A DNA stretch of 64,000 nt, taken from Leptospira tipperaryensis. GTDB lineage: Bacteria; Spirochaetota; Leptospiria; Leptospirales; Leptospiraceae. Where the stretch lies: contig NZ_CP015218.1 in assembly GCF_001729245.1 (NCBI RefSeq), positions 1 to 64,000 of the forward strand. Reading direction: 5' to 3'. Below the pieces are notes generated by a model. The model was not told where the DNA came from. It did not search any database and was given only the letters and a program-made list of their open reading frames with translations. This document shows positions 51,083-61,807 of the stretch, piece by piece. The stretch's first letter is position 1. Every line of letters starts with the position of its first letter. The position numbers and the translations under genes were made by a program.

Positions 51083-53482
51083 TTAAACCAAGATCGTTTC
51101 CGAAGAAATATCCTGATCGTAGTCTTCGTCTCTTGCTTCTTTTTCCGCGACGAGGGCCTTTAAGTTTGTCATGATAAACCGAAACTTGGAACGATTCCCG
51201 ACGAGTCTGTAGAGTTCCACGAGATGTTTTAGATTGCGGATATTTTCCGGTTCGCGGGAACGAAGTCTTTCGGAGAATTCGATCGCTTTCGAATATTCTT
51301 TGATCTTCCGCAACGTAAAAGAAGTGTAATATAAGAATTCGTTATCGAACGGGAATTTAGTCACGTAACTTTCGGAATAACCCGCCGCCGCGGAAAAATC
51401 CTTTTGGTTGATACAAATTCTCGCGAGTTGTTTGAAAAGTCCCGGATCCGCGTCGCTGATCGCAAGCGCCTTTTCAAAAAGTTCTCGGGTGACCGTCAGA
51501 TTCTTTTTTCGAATTTCCTGAATTCCTTCCTTTACAAGGCGATTGTATTCGTCTCCTGCGGAAGGAATTTTTTGAAGTGGAAGTTCGGCTTCGGTTTTAT
51601 ATGCAATTTTCATAATGGAAAGATCGTCTGTGATTTCTCCCGCGTGATGGAGGAGCTTTTCCAGATCTCCGAGATCCCCGTTTGCAAGTTCGACCAATCT
51701 TAAGAATAGGGTTTCGTCCTCGTTCATAAACGTTTCTTCCGATCCGGGTCTTTTTAAAAGGAGATCGTCTCTTCCGTCCGAACCGATAAAAACGAAATCG
51801 TTCGGTTCGAGTTTAAAAACTCGGATGATCGGCTCCGGAGCGTTTTCGGTAAAACCGATCTTGCGGAGGAGAAGTTCGTGATCGAGAAAATTCGCCTTTC
51901 CGTCTCTGTAGAGAACCATCCAAGGATGTTCCGCGTTGATCGAATACAAGGCTCCCGTTTCCTGATCGAATAACGCGATGACCGCGGAAACGAGCATACT
52001 TCCGTCGAACGTGACAAAGACGTTCTGGAGTTCCGTATAACAGTCCTTTAACCATTTCTCAGGAGTTTTTTTCTGATTGGAACGAGAGAGTTGGGTTCTT
52101 GTGATGATGGCCTTAAACACGGTTCCCATCACCAACGCTCCGCCGGCGCCTTGGATCGATTTTCCCATCGCGTCCGCGTTGAGAATCACGAGATAATCCT
52201 TTCCCATCAGAGTGATTTCTTGGATGGAACAGAGATCTCCTCCGATCTCCGAATTCTTCGTACGAAACTGGAATTCTTTTTTTTGCTTGAGAATGGATTC
52301 TATCTTTGTGTTTTCATCGGAATAACGAAGAGCCGTCAGAGGTTGAATGAGAAGCGACGTGAGATAATAATCTCCGTCCTGTTTTTCTTTTAAGGCTTGG
52401 ACTTCGCTCAGAGTGTCCTGAAGCTCCTGGGTTTTTTCTTCAACCTTTCTTTCCAGAGAAAGCTGGTGATCCAGGAGTTCTTTTTTCATGTGAACAAAAA
52501 CCTCTCCCATCTGACCGAGTTCGTCCGTACGATCTAAGTCGATGATCGTCGTTTCGTCTTCGGAAGGATTTTTCATCGCAAAGTTCAACGCTTTTACGGC
52601 GTTGATGATATCTCTCGAAAAAAGATACGATACGAGAAGAATTCCTATAAAGATCGAAAGGGCCAAAAGACCGCAATAGATCCAGAGATTTTGAGTCGTT
52701 GTATGAAGTTCCGTTTCGTCGATCATAAGAACGAATTCAAGTGCAAGATTGGTAAGGCCTTTGTTCTCGTATGGAATTCTCGTGAGGTAGTAATACTTTC
52801 CGTCAAAGGCGAAACGGGAACCGTTTTTGAGAACGGTGAGCGGATGATTTTTTAGATAATTTTGGATTTGATCGCCGGAGACGGAGATCTGTTTGTCCTT
52901 TTCATAGATCGCCATGTGGACGTCCGTAGACCCGGTGATATTCTCCGTGAACTTTTGATCCACGACTTGTCCCACTAACACCAAGGAACCGTTTCGCAGA
53001 GGCGACGTTACACGAAGTCCGAGGCCGCTGTGACCGAGTTCGAGAGTGGATGCGATCTTACCGTTAAGCGCTTCTTGCACGATCTTCTGTTTGGACTTAT
53101 CGTCTCCGAAATCCGCGGGTCTGTGAAAACGATAGACTACCTTTCCGGAAGAAGAGATCACTTCAAAGATCGAGAGGTCGTATTGTTTCATAATCCCGAG
53201 AAAGTATTCTCTTTGAGAATCCAAGAGAGCGCGGTTGTTGGAACCGGATTCTAAGATCGAAAGTGTTTTCGAATTTCGTTCTAGTTCCTTCAGCATAAAA
53301 CGAATCGTTTCTTCCTTATGCCTGAGTTCTTTTTGAAAGTCTACGGATTTGTCGAAGGCACGTTTGTCCTGAGGTTCGTTCTTGACTCGGTCGATCATCT
53401 GGATGAAAGTAAACGCGAGAATGAGAACAAGGAACAACTGACTTGCGCTGAGGATTAAAAATATTTTTTGTCGGAAACTCAT
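51083..53482 (-). CDS. SpoIIE-type phosphatase with sensor and TPR domains
   Basis: A 799-residue protein from ATG 53482 (a TTG at 53515 adds 11 residues). Two transmembrane segments flank an extracytoplasmic sensor of about 230 residues, then a HAMP-type linker and coiled coil (ELLDHQLSLERKVEEKTQELQDTLSEV). The PP2C/SpoIIE domain follows with DAMGKSIQGAGGALVMGTVF and GSDGRDDL. The C-terminal 150 residues hold TPRs (ARICINQKDFSAAAGYSESY). It should dephosphorylate a STAS partner in response to an outside signal. Confidence 0.88.
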   Translation of the reverse strand: MSFRQKIFLILSASQLFLVLILAFTFIQMIDRVKNEPQDKRAFDKSVDFQKELRHKEETIRFMLKELERNSKTLSILESGSNNRALLDSQREYFLGIMKQYDLSIFEVISSSGKVVYRFHRPADFGDDKSKQKIVQEALNGKIASTLELGHSGLGLRVTSPLRNGSLVLVGQVVDQKFTENITGSTDVHMAIYEKDKQISVSGDQIQNYLKNHPLTVLKNGSRFAFDGKYYYLTRIPYENKGLTNLALEFVLMIDETELHTTTQNLWIYCGLLALSIFIGILLVSYLFSRDIINAVKALNFAMKNPSEDETTIIDLDRTDELGQMGEVFVHMKKELLDHQLSLERKVEEKTQELQDTLSEVQALKEKQDGDYYLTSLLIQPLTALRYSDENTKIESILKQKKEFQFRTKNSEIGGDLCSIQEITLMGKDYLVILNADAMGKSIQGAGGALVMGTVFKAIITRTQLSRSNQKKTPEKWLKDCYTELQNVFVTFDGSMLVSAVIALFDQETGALYSINAEHPWMVLYRDGKANFLDHELLLRKIGFTENAPEPIIRVFKLEPNDFVFIGSDGRDDLLLKRPGSEETFMNEDETLFLRLVELANGDLGDLEKLLHHAGEITDDLSIMKIAYKTEAELPLQKIPSAGDEYNRLVKEGIQEIRKKNLTVTRELFEKALAISDADPGLFKQLARICINQKDFSAAAGYSESYVTKFPFDNEFLYYTSFTLRKIKEYSKAIEFSERLRSREPENIRNLKHLVELYRLVGNRSKFRFIMTNLKALVAEKEARDEDYDQDISSETILV

Positions 53483-53721
53483 AAAAGACTCGCTCGGGTT
53501 CGAGATGGAACTCAACTCATTCGATTTAAAATGTTGAGAACTTTTTCAATGGGATCGAGCCTGTTCGAAAAAAAACTCTAAAGGTGTAAACGGGCTCAAT
53601 TTGTTTTTTCAGCATAGAAAGTGAATTATCACTTGAACCCATAGCAGTGGAAGGTAGTTTAGAAATCCCCCGGTTTTCAGATCGGGAATGTGAAAATCTC
53701 GTTACAGAAATAAAGAGCTTT

Positions 53722-54642
53722 ATGTCCCCAGAAGAGAAACGAATTCAAGAATTAGAAGATGAAAACAAAAAACTCAAACGGCAAATCGAAAACACGGCTC
53801 AGTCCCCTTATTTAAAAAAGGGAATGGCCAGCGTAAGATATTACGCGAGAATTTTTCGAGAAGAAATCGTCGAGAACGAGATCCGAGGAAGGATCGACGA
53901 AAGTTTGGGAACCCTATACGAGATTAAAAATTTCGTGCACCGTTATTCGTCGTTAGCCGGATTGGATCCGGATACGATCCGGATCATCGCAACCGAGGCC
54001 ACGCAAAATATCGTGGAACACGGACAGGGAAAATACGCCGAAATCGAATTAGAATTACATAATGAAGTAGTAAATCCGTTTTTTAAGATGTCTTTCAAAC
54101 ACGAGATGAAACCCGGGATGAAATACACTCTTTCTCAGATCAACGAGAACGTAAAAAAAGGGGATTTTTCCTCCGAACTCTTTGATATAGAAAGTTCTCG
54201 GGGTAGGGGAGAGTTTTTGATGAAAGAACTCGCGGACGAAAGAAGGGTCTTGAACGGCGTAGAAATCACTCCGGAAGGTAATAAGGTCCATTATTTCAAA
54301 AGGGTTTTGATCAATTATAGAGATCCAAAGGGGCCGAGAGACGTAACGAGCTTCGACGAGATCAAAGAAGAAATCGATCGTCTGGATCCGGAAGAAGCCC
54401 TTTGTTATTTTCATATCGATCACAGAAAGAGCAAGTTGTCTTCGGTGACGATCGTAGTCACCGCTTCCAGAGAAACCAAACTCAGAACCATAATGGAAGA
54501 AGCCGGATTCTATCTCGTGCATAAGGATAAGTATTACAGAGCCGTGTTTTGTTCTTTTGAGCCGACCCGTGAATTTACACCCGGAGAATTGGAGAACTTG
54601 TTTGAAAAGGTCCGCAAACAAGTGGAGATCGAAAAGGAATGA
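53722..54642 (+). CDS. HATPase regulator (RsbW/SpoIIAB-like)
   Basis: From ATG 53722 the protein has 306 residues; a GTG at 53647 gives 331. A short N-terminal coiled coil ([18 protein letters not shown]) precedes a GHKL-type domain with the N box [18 protein letters not shown], as in anti-sigma kinases. [10 protein letters not shown] may be the G box. The C-terminal 120 residues form a separate domain. It is divergent from the SpoIIE phosphatase and 80 bp away. Confidence 0.8.
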   Translation: MSPEEKRIQELEDENKKLKRQIENTAQSPYLKKGMASVRYYARIFREEIVENEIRGRIDESLGTLYEIKNFVHRYSSLAGLDPDTIRIIATEATQNIVEHGQGKYAEIELELHNEVVNPFFKMSFKHEMKPGMKYTLSQINENVKKGDFSSELFDIESSRGRGEFLMKELADERRVLNGVEITPEGNKVHYFKRVLINYRDPKGPRDVTSFDEIKEEIDRLDPEEALCYFHIDHRKSKLSSVTIVVTASRETKLRTIMEEAGFYLVHKDKYYRAVFCSFEPTREFTPGELENLFEKVRKQVEIEKE

Positions 54643-55112
54643 GTTCCGATCCTTCTTCGGGAGCTGGTTTTCCGTTTCATCCTTTCCAGGATTTTCTACT
54701 CGGAGAAGTCATTTTTAAAACATTAAAAGAATTGAATGTTTCCCCGGACCTCGCGGAAGAAGCGGTGCGTTCCCATCTTCCGCCGGATCAAAAGGATTTT
54801 GTATTCACCCCCAACGCCAAAAAACAAACTCTGATGAATCTTTATCCGGAAAAGATTCGCGGTTTTTTAAAAGCCGGAAAGACGGAGGAAATCAAAAAGG
54901 AATTTAGGATGATGATCGCTTCCGAAGGAAAGTTGGATCTGGCTCTGGAACTTTTAGAATGGCTTTTTACCGGTTTTGAAGAAAAGAAATTGTTAAACGA
55001 ATTGTTTTCCCTCGTCTTAAACGATAAGATCTCTCTCCCCGAAAACTTTCTCGAAGTCCTCAAAAAAAATTACGAAGAAGAAGTTCTAAAAGATCTGGAG
55101 AATTTGGAATAG
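54639..55112 (+). CDS. Hypothetical helical protein
   Basis: A 157-residue, mainly helical protein starting on the stop of the HATPase gene (ATGA). No motif is recognisable. Coupling to the HATPase makes it a candidate partner or regulator of that protein. Confidence 0.65.
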   Translation: MSSDPSSGAGFPFHPFQDFLLGEVIFKTLKELNVSPDLAEEAVRSHLPPDQKDFVFTPNAKKQTLMNLYPEKIRGFLKAGKTEEIKKEFRMMIASEGKLDLALELLEWLFTGFEEKKLLNELFSLVLNDKISLPENFLEVLKKNYEEEVLKDLENLE

Positions 55113-55544
55113 GATCTTTTTGAAAGACCATTTTGAAAGTGTGAGTTCCTACTTTTGGTCTTCGTGCAAAGGCGAAGTTTTTCCCTAGTTTTATGTCAGA
55201 CCGACTTGAAGTCCGTTTACAAGTAGTTTTTTTCGGTGAATTCGTTTGTCGGAAGAATCGATCGGTGCATTGACACCAAGAAAGATGTTTCGATCCCCAG
55301 ATTTGATTTAAGATCTTACCCTAAAAGTCTTCAGGGTGTGGGAACTCCAATAAGAATTTAACAAAAGAAGTCTGTTAAAACGTTCATTATGCTATACCAT
55401 GTATTTGTAGGAACTCCAGCGTTTTCTATTACGAACCACTGCGAGTTGTAAAAGCGGCTTCTTGTTTCGGAACAAGTTCTAAATAAGAAAGTGGGTTATA
55501 AAATGAAAAGCCCGCCGAAGGCGGGCTTGTAATAGGAGCAATTT
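55113..55544. other. 432-bp intergenic gap with short palindromes
   Basis: The gap holds three GGAGTTCC/GGAACTCC core sites (55141-55152, 55336-55348, 55405-55417) and the desaturase terminator. GTGTGGGAACTCC at 55336-55348 is the exact reverse complement of 62041-62053. I see no gene. Confidence 0.6.
55508..55528 (-). terminator. Rho-independent terminator for desaturase
   Basis: Arms AAGCCCGCC and GGCGGGCTT (55508-55516 and 55520-55528) flank a GAA loop. Read on the minus strand it is followed by TTCATTTT, 17 bp after the desaturase stop. Confidence 0.85.
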
Positions 55545-56360
<816 letters not shown>

Positions 56361-56524
56361 TGAAATATTAGCTCCTATTGTAGAAAGTTGGAGCCGGATG
56401 ATGGGAGCTTGTTGCAGAAAAGTTTTGAAATTTTCCAAAAAAAGAATCTGGAAAGGTTCTAAAAAATCGGTTTTCAGCTAAAAATGAAGAGGTTTTGAAG
56501 AAGATGTCGTTTTAGCAGGAAGTA

Positions 56525-56551
56525 AAAAAGCCGAGAAAAGCCCGGCTTTTT
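56525..56551. terminator. Bidirectional terminator
   Basis: Arms AAAAAGCCG (56525-56533) and CGGCTTTTT (56543-56551) surround a 9-base loop. It serves the minus-strand gene at 56578-57087. Confidence 0.8.
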
Positions 56552-56577
56552 AGAGAAACGATCCCTTTGAAGACGGG

Positions 56578-57087
56578 TTATTTTCCTTTGTGAATCGTTT
56601 TTACAGGAACACGAATCCCATCGACTTTGATTTTATAACCGCCGGAAACGGTAATGATTCCCTTGTAGAGATCGGAAACATCGGTTACTTTCGCGATAAA
56701 CCACTGGCAAGTGCGCGCTTCTTCTTTACTTTCTACGGCGCGGTAACCGTCTTCTGTTCCAAGATCGGCCATAATTACGATCGCTCCGATTTTGAGATCG
56801 TTTTGTTTTGCGATTTCAGTTGAGTAAAAGAACTTCGTCCATACCTTATTCCCGTCGTGAACTTGCAAAAACTCGGCTTCATTTTTAGTCTTAGGAGAAG
56901 GTGGCGTTAGTTGTTTGGCGAGATGAACATGAATCCAAGCTTGATTCTTAAATTCTTCTTTGGTGATAAAAAAATCGTCCGGTTGAATGTAGTGCGCGTC
57001 TTCTTCTGCGAAGAGAAGAGTAGGGAGGAAACTAAGTGAAAGCGCGAGTACGAGAATCGCGGTTACAGAATGGAACTTTTTTTTCAT
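56578..57087 (-). CDS. Exported hypothetical protein
   Basis: A 169-residue protein with a signal peptide (about 1-27, cleaved near LFAEE). The mature part is beta-rich with phrases FYSTEIAKQNDLKIGAIVIMADLG and VSGGYKIKVDGIRVPVKTI. It looks like a Leptospira-type exported protein of unknown role. It is flanked by terminators and stands alone. Confidence 0.75.
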   Translation of the reverse strand: MKKKFHSVTAILVLALSLSFLPTLLFAEEDAHYIQPDDFFITKEEFKNQAWIHVHLAKQLTPPSPKTKNEAEFLQVHDGNKVWTKFFYSTEIAKQNDLKIGAIVIMADLGTEDGYRAVESKEEARTCQWFIAKVTDVSDLYKGIITVSGGYKIKVDGIRVPVKTIHKGK

Positions 57088-57403
57088 TTTTGACTCCTTG
57101 TCAAAGTTGTATTCTCAATTGAATTCAGAATATTATAGATTAGAATTTGGTTGATCTGCCAATTCCAAGGATCAAGATTCAAACGCCTCCCGTTTTGAGG
57201 AAACAAATATTTTCCAAATTTGGAAGTTTCGTTTTTTATAAGAACGGAGTCTTTCTCGGGGCGAGGATCGGATATAAGGGCGTCTAAGTGAGAAGGCTTT
57301 TGTAATTTTAGAATCGAACCCGCCGCTCGAAGAGCGGCGGGTAAATCGGTTTATCTTGTTTGTAACCATTCTACAAAAAAATTGATTTTAAAACGGAGAC
57401 GTT
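57088..57403. other. 316-bp intergenic gap
   Basis: It separates divergent genes. A strong hairpin (57318-57342) is the only structure I see. No gene is supported. Confidence 0.55.
57318..57342. repeat. GC-rich hairpin
   Basis: Arms ACCCGCCGCTC and GAGCGGCGGGT pair perfectly around GAA. No U-tract follows on either strand. It may be a terminator remnant or RNA structure upstream of 57404. Confidence 0.5.
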
Positions 57404-58054
57404 ATGAAGGGAAAGAAGATCGGAATTTTAGGATCAGGAATTGTCGGGCAGACTTTAGCCAACGGATTCCTTAAGTATGGAGCGGAAGTAAAAATCGGAA
57501 CGAGAGATCCCGAAAAACTCAAAGACTGGTTGTCCAAGGCGGACAAGGGAGCTTCGGTCGGTTCCTTTGCGGAAGCCGCGAAGTTCGGTGAAATTCTCGT
57601 CCTAGCTTCGAAAGGAAACGCTGCGAAGGAAGTTTTAAAACTTGCAGGAGGTGATTCCTTAGACGGTAAGACGATCCTCGATACTACAAATCCGATCGGA
57701 GATCAAGCGCCTGTTAACGGAGTTTTGAATTTTTTTACATCGTATAACGAATCTCTTATGGAGCAAATCCAGAAAGAATATCCGAAGGCGAATTTTGTAA
57801 AGTGTTTCAGCTCGGTCGGTAGTTCTTTGATGGTGGATCCTCAACTGAAAGGTGGAAAACCGAGTATGTTTATCTGCGGGAATGAAGAGAACGCAAAAAA
57901 ACAAACAAAAGAAATCTTGGATACTTTCGGCTGGGAAACGGAAGATATGGGGAAGGTCGAAGCGGCTCGTGCGATCGAACCGCTTTGTATTCTCTGGTGT
58001 ATCCCCGGATTCTTATCACAGTCTTGGACACACGCGTTTAAACTCTTAAAATAA
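57404..58054 (+). CDS. NADP-binding F420-reductase-like oxidoreductase
   Basis: A 216-residue Rossmann protein. ILGSGIVGQTLANGFLKYGAEVKIGTRDP binds NADP, followed by LASKGNAAKEVLKLAG and DTTNPIG, as in NADPH:F420 oxidoreductase-like (COG2085) proteins. Leptospira is not known to use F420, so its substrate is unknown. CGGAGA precedes the ATG. Confidence 0.85.
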   Translation: MKGKKIGILGSGIVGQTLANGFLKYGAEVKIGTRDPEKLKDWLSKADKGASVGSFAEAAKFGEILVLASKGNAAKEVLKLAGGDSLDGKTILDTTNPIGDQAPVNGVLNFFTSYNESLMEQIQKEYPKANFVKCFSSVGSSLMVDPQLKGGKPSMFICGNEENAKKQTKEILDTFGWETEDMGKVEAARAIEPLCILWCIPGFLSQSWTHAFKLLK

Positions 58055-58058
58055 ACGA

Positions 58059-59264
58059 TTAGGGTTTGGGTTTACTCGAAGCGGATCTGGATTTTGTTCC
58101 TCCCGCCGCTTCGAGAAGCGGTATGATCGCAGTTCGTTCATAAGCGGTTGCTAATGATAGCGCCGTGTAACCGTCCACTTGGTAGTTCGGATCCGCTTTT
58201 TTCTCCAGAAGAATTTTTGTGAGTTCGGGAAGATCGAAGTAAACGGAAAGATGAAGAATTCTCCAGCCCTTACTTTCCGTATTCGGATCAGCGCCTTCGC
58301 TTAACAAACGGAGCGCCGTTTTCAAATCCTTCTTATATGCTGCCTTGATGAGGGCATTGTTTTTGGAGGTTTGTTCCTCCGGAGTCAAAGAAACGGGATT
58401 GTTCGCGGGTTTTGTTTCTTCAGTGGTCGTTTGGTTGGAAAGTTTTCCGTTCGGGTTCCCGGCGAATGCGTAGTCGAAAATCACTTTGGCTTCTTGAACG
58501 CCCCTATGATAAAAAAGTTTTCCGCCGGAGAATTCAGGATGATCCAGCTTTGTAACTTCGGAGAGTTTTGTCTGTGTGTCATAGACTCCTCCGAAATTCT
58601 TTCCCGTAAAAAGATCCGCGATGATACTCTGCGCCGTCCAAGGCGCCCATGTCGCATAATATCCTTGAAAGCCTGCCTTTAAAAATGGAGCCGAATACAT
58701 AGAAACTCTATATTTTGTTTCCTCAGCGTCTATGACTCCCATATCATAAGCCATGTTTCCCGCGGTGAAACAAGCACCGAGAAAGAGAACCACCGCGCCC
58801 TGGGCCGGCTTTAGAGAATTCTCCACCTCGTCATTGGAAACAAATTTTCCCTTTAACGCAAATCCCCCCACGTATTTCTGATGAAAAGGGGAGTTGGTAA
58901 GATTACTTCCGATTCCGTGTCCCGCATAGAGGACGATGTTCGCACCTTTGATTGCCTCTTTGATTTGTTCCCAAGGTGTTCGCGGGCTATAAAATTCGGC
59001 GACTTGTACTCCGCGAGATTTAAGAACCTTTGTCACTTCTTGCATATTCTTAATATATCCTAACGTGCCGGGTCCATTGTCTCCGTCCACGTCTCCGACC
59101 AAGGCGACTGCCTTATATCCGTTTCCGGAAATTGCCGCGTCCGGTAAGTTGGCGCGCTTTGATATTTTGAGGAGGGATTCTCCGATTGCATGGTTGGGAT
59201 GTTCGCCTTCGGAAAGAATCGGTAGGGCAAGAAAGGTGAGCAAGAGGATCTTTGTAAGATTCAT
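58059..59264 (-). CDS. Exported caspase-like protein with ankyrin repeats
   Basis: A 401-residue protein with a signal peptide (about 1-18). Residues about 50-260 are a caspase-like fold: the His of YAGHG (His116) and the Cys of FLGACFTAGN (Cys165) form the expected dyad of peptidase C13/C14/C25-type enzymes. A Thr/Glu linker and then three ankyrin repeats (about 300-385, RILHLSVYFDLPELTKILLEKKADP type) follow. Such a secreted protease-ankyrin fusion could act in the periplasm or on other cells. Catalytic activity is inferred. Confidence 0.82.
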   Translation of the reverse strand: MNLTKILLLTFLALPILSEGEHPNHAIGESLLKISKRANLPDAAISGNGYKAVALVGDVDGDNGPGTLGYIKNMQEVTKVLKSRGVQVAEFYSPRTPWEQIKEAIKGANIVLYAGHGIGSNLTNSPFHQKYVGGFALKGKFVSNDEVENSLKPAQGAVVLFLGACFTAGNMAYDMGVIDAEETKYRVSMYSAPFLKAGFQGYYATWAPWTAQSIIADLFTGKNFGGVYDTQTKLSEVTKLDHPEFSGGKLFYHRGVQEAKVIFDYAFAGNPNGKLSNQTTTEETKPANNPVSLTPEEQTSKNNALIKAAYKKDLKTALRLLSEGADPNTESKGWRILHLSVYFDLPELTKILLEKKADPNYQVDGYTALSLATAYERTAIIPLLEAAGGTKSRSASSKPKP

Positions 59265-59320
59265 AGAGGAAGTAATGTAAGAAAGAAATTTCCAATGTCA
59301 AGGAGAAGTAGGTCTTAAAA

Positions 59321-59926
59321 ATGTTTCCGGTGAGAAAAAAAATTCTAAAATTGGAATCGTCGAGAAGTGGATTGGGAACCGTTCCGGGTATGGATATTCT
59401 TTTTTTAAGTTCGGAAAATAAGATTCAATCTGCGTTGATCGAAGGTGAGTTAGGAACCGACTCGATTCTGATTCCGCTTTCCTACTGGGATGTGTTAAGC
59501 GCCGATGAAAAGAGAATTCTTCGGAGAAAGCTCCCGTATCTTTTAAGGAAATATACGAAGTATGTGAGTTGTCTGAAGAGATTGCATTGGAGAGCGGGGA
59601 AGATTAAATACAATCGGGGCGTCGGGAAAATGAAGAAGATGAGTATTCGAGTGAATACCGGGGCTTGGGCTGTTTTGGGGGCTCTTGCGGTCGCACATGG
59701 GGTTTCGAGGTGTTATCTTTTTAATTATATGCTTTGGTTAGACGACGTTGGAGTCGGAGATTCTGTCGTGGAAACTTTAAACCAAGGAGTTCCTAAGTTT
59801 CACGGGTCCTACAGAATGATCTGGACGCTCGATTTACGACAAAATCTCATCTCACGAGAACTGGACTTCGAACCAAACCCAATGACGGACACTTTCCCCT
59901 ATCACCTGCAGCCCAACAGCGCCTAA
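59321..59926 (+). CDS. DUF1564-family protein
   Basis: A 201-residue protein of the Leptospira DUF1564 family, with an N-terminal region followed by RRKLPYLLRKYTKYVSCLKRLHW and AWAVLGALAVAHGVSRCYLFNYML, which resemble a ribbon-helix-helix-type DNA-binding core. The family is often found in paralogous groups. AGGAGAAG precedes the ATG. Confidence 0.82.
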   Translation: MFPVRKKILKLESSRSGLGTVPGMDILFLSSENKIQSALIEGELGTDSILIPLSYWDVLSADEKRILRRKLPYLLRKYTKYVSCLKRLHWRAGKIKYNRGVGKMKKMSIRVNTGAWAVLGALAVAHGVSRCYLFNYMLWLDDVGVGDSVVETLNQGVPKFHGSYRMIWTLDLRQNLISRELDFEPNPMTDTFPYHLQPNSA

Positions 59927-60010
59927 CGTCAACCCAAACTCGCAAAAACAAACCGCCCCAACCCCTCAAGGACTCGAACCCACTTCGAGCCCCTCACCTC
60001 CCCACGAACA

Positions 60011-61807
60011 TTACTCGACGCTTCTCTCCTCACCTCTCAAAAGAACTCTGTTCAAAATCGGTTTCACCTTAGGATAAGAATCTTCCCAAGAAGAATCACT
60101 CTCCAAAAGATTTCTCGAAGAAATCGAATCATCCGAAGACAACTCGATCTCCAAGGACCTGGAAGCGCCACCCGAAGGTTTTGTAAAATTCGACAAGACG
60201 TCTCCGCCTTTGATAATCGAATGTGAAGGAGAATTCAAAACTGCGAATATAATATGTTTTGCATATGTCAGGCCCGCTCTTGTCCTCGGAGAAGAAAGAG
60301 GTTCCATCGGAATCCAACCGAAGGACGGGTGCCAGACTTCCGCAATCTTATGATTTAGTTCCACCTTCGTAGAAACCGGAAGCCAGTTCCAAGCGAGCCT
60401 CGCAGGAATCCCGGCGCTTCTCAAGAGGGCGATCTGAGCGTAACTGTGTTCGGTGCAAGAACCGTGACCGTTTTGAAGAACGTTGGGCGCCGCGTCGAAA
60501 CGACCGTCTTGTTTGTAGACCAGATTTTTCGTGATATGTTTATAGACCGCTTGGATATAACCTTCCACACTTGCCGTCTCCGATTTGAGTTGATCGCGAA
60601 CGGAAGTGATTCCTGGATCGTTGATCAAATAGACCGATTTATCTTCTAAGAATTGATTCCACTTCCGATCGACCTTCCAATCCTCCCAAGAAGTTTTGAA
60701 ATTGGAGAGTCCGGAGTCCAGATTGAATCTTGCGATCTTCGCGGAATAGACGACTTCCGTCCAAGACTGACCAGCGGATAAGGTGGGAATTTTTACAAAC
60801 AGAGTTCGATTTCCTTGCGCGTCTTCCTGAAAGGAGCCGAACTTTGTAACGGATTCTTCGCTTAGAATCTGCGATGCTGTTTCTTTAGGAGGAATCGCAA
60901 CCGCGATTTCGGATTCCGGAGAATCCTTCTCCTTCGCAGTAACCGTAATGGAGAATGAAATTTTTTCTTTCTTCGGAGCAAAACGATAACTCAGATTCCC
61001 TTTGAGAATCTGGTTTCCAGCGACGACGGGATAAAACTGGTTTCCGATCTTGATTAGATTTTGATAATATCCTTTATCCGGATCCATCAACGCGAAGTCG
61101 TTTCCTCGACAGGCCAACTTAGGAGCCAGTTTTCCGTCGATCTTAACCGAAAAACGATCTCGTATGGAGTTTAGAATCGGATTGTAAGAATGGAGATTAG
61201 AATCTCCGTCGTTGTTCCAGAGAAAAATTTCCTTATCGGAGCAGGCATAAGCCTGAGCGATTTTTGTAATAGGAACGTTCTTACTTTCGATCTCGTTTCC
61301 GTTTTCTTTATCATAAAAAGTGAATGTGTTTCCCTGGATCCCGAAAAGTTTTTCCTGAAAAAAACCGATGGACGTCCAACCGGAGTTCGTCGCGGGGAAT
61401 GGAACCCTTCTCTTGACTTCGAAAGAATCGATATCGATTACTGCGATTTCCTTTTTCAATCTCGCATAGACTTGATTCTTAACCTTGTCCCAAGCCAAAC
61501 CTCGAACCGGTTCTCCGAAATCGATTCGCTTCGAATCTCCGTTTTTAAGATTTCGCAGAATCAAACCGTGACTTTCTTTTCCATTTTCACCCGGAAGAAT
61601 CGCGGGCCAAAAAAGCCAATTCCCCGCGATCAAGGCTCCTTGAAAACTCCGGACTTTTTCATCGATAGACGGAGGAACGATCTCTGTATAATCTTCTTTT
61701 TCAACGGTCTCCCAGCCTAATACCGGATAGGCGGACTGAGAAAAAAGAGGGGCGGTCGCAAAGGCCAAACCAAGAATGAAAAGTGGAAAACGAGTTTTGA
61801 AGGACAT
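60011..61807 (-). CDS. Exported transglutaminase-like protein
   Basis: From ATG 61807 the protein has 598 residues with a signal peptide ending near LFSQS. The N-terminal half resembles a beta-propeller-like or repeat domain. The transglutaminase-like core is near residues 440-510: GSCTEHSYAQIALLRSAGIPARLAW (Cys), NHKIAEVW (His), and GWIPMEP in place of the usual Asp-Pro. The third catalytic residue would be Glu or missing. It may be a peptidase, amidase or cross-linking enzyme outside the cytoplasm. Confidence 0.8.
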   Translation of the reverse strand: MSFKTRFPLFILGLAFATAPLFSQSAYPVLGWETVEKEDYTEIVPPSIDEKVRSFQGALIAGNWLFWPAILPGENGKESHGLILRNLKNGDSKRIDFGEPVRGLAWDKVKNQVYARLKKEIAVIDIDSFEVKRRVPFPATNSGWTSIGFFQEKLFGIQGNTFTFYDKENGNEIESKNVPITKIAQAYACSDKEIFLWNNDGDSNLHSYNPILNSIRDRFSVKIDGKLAPKLACRGNDFALMDPDKGYYQNLIKIGNQFYPVVAGNQILKGNLSYRFAPKKEKISFSITVTAKEKDSPESEIAVAIPPKETASQILSEESVTKFGSFQEDAQGNRTLFVKIPTLSAGQSWTEVVYSAKIARFNLDSGLSNFKTSWEDWKVDRKWNQFLEDKSVYLINDPGITSVRDQLKSETASVEGYIQAVYKHITKNLVYKQDGRFDAAPNVLQNGHGSCTEHSYAQIALLRSAGIPARLAWNWLPVSTKVELNHKIAEVWHPSFGWIPMEPLSSPRTRAGLTYAKHIIFAVLNSPSHSIIKGGDVLSNFTKPSGGASRSLEIELSSDDSISSRNLLESDSSWEDSYPKVKPILNRVLLRGEERSVE

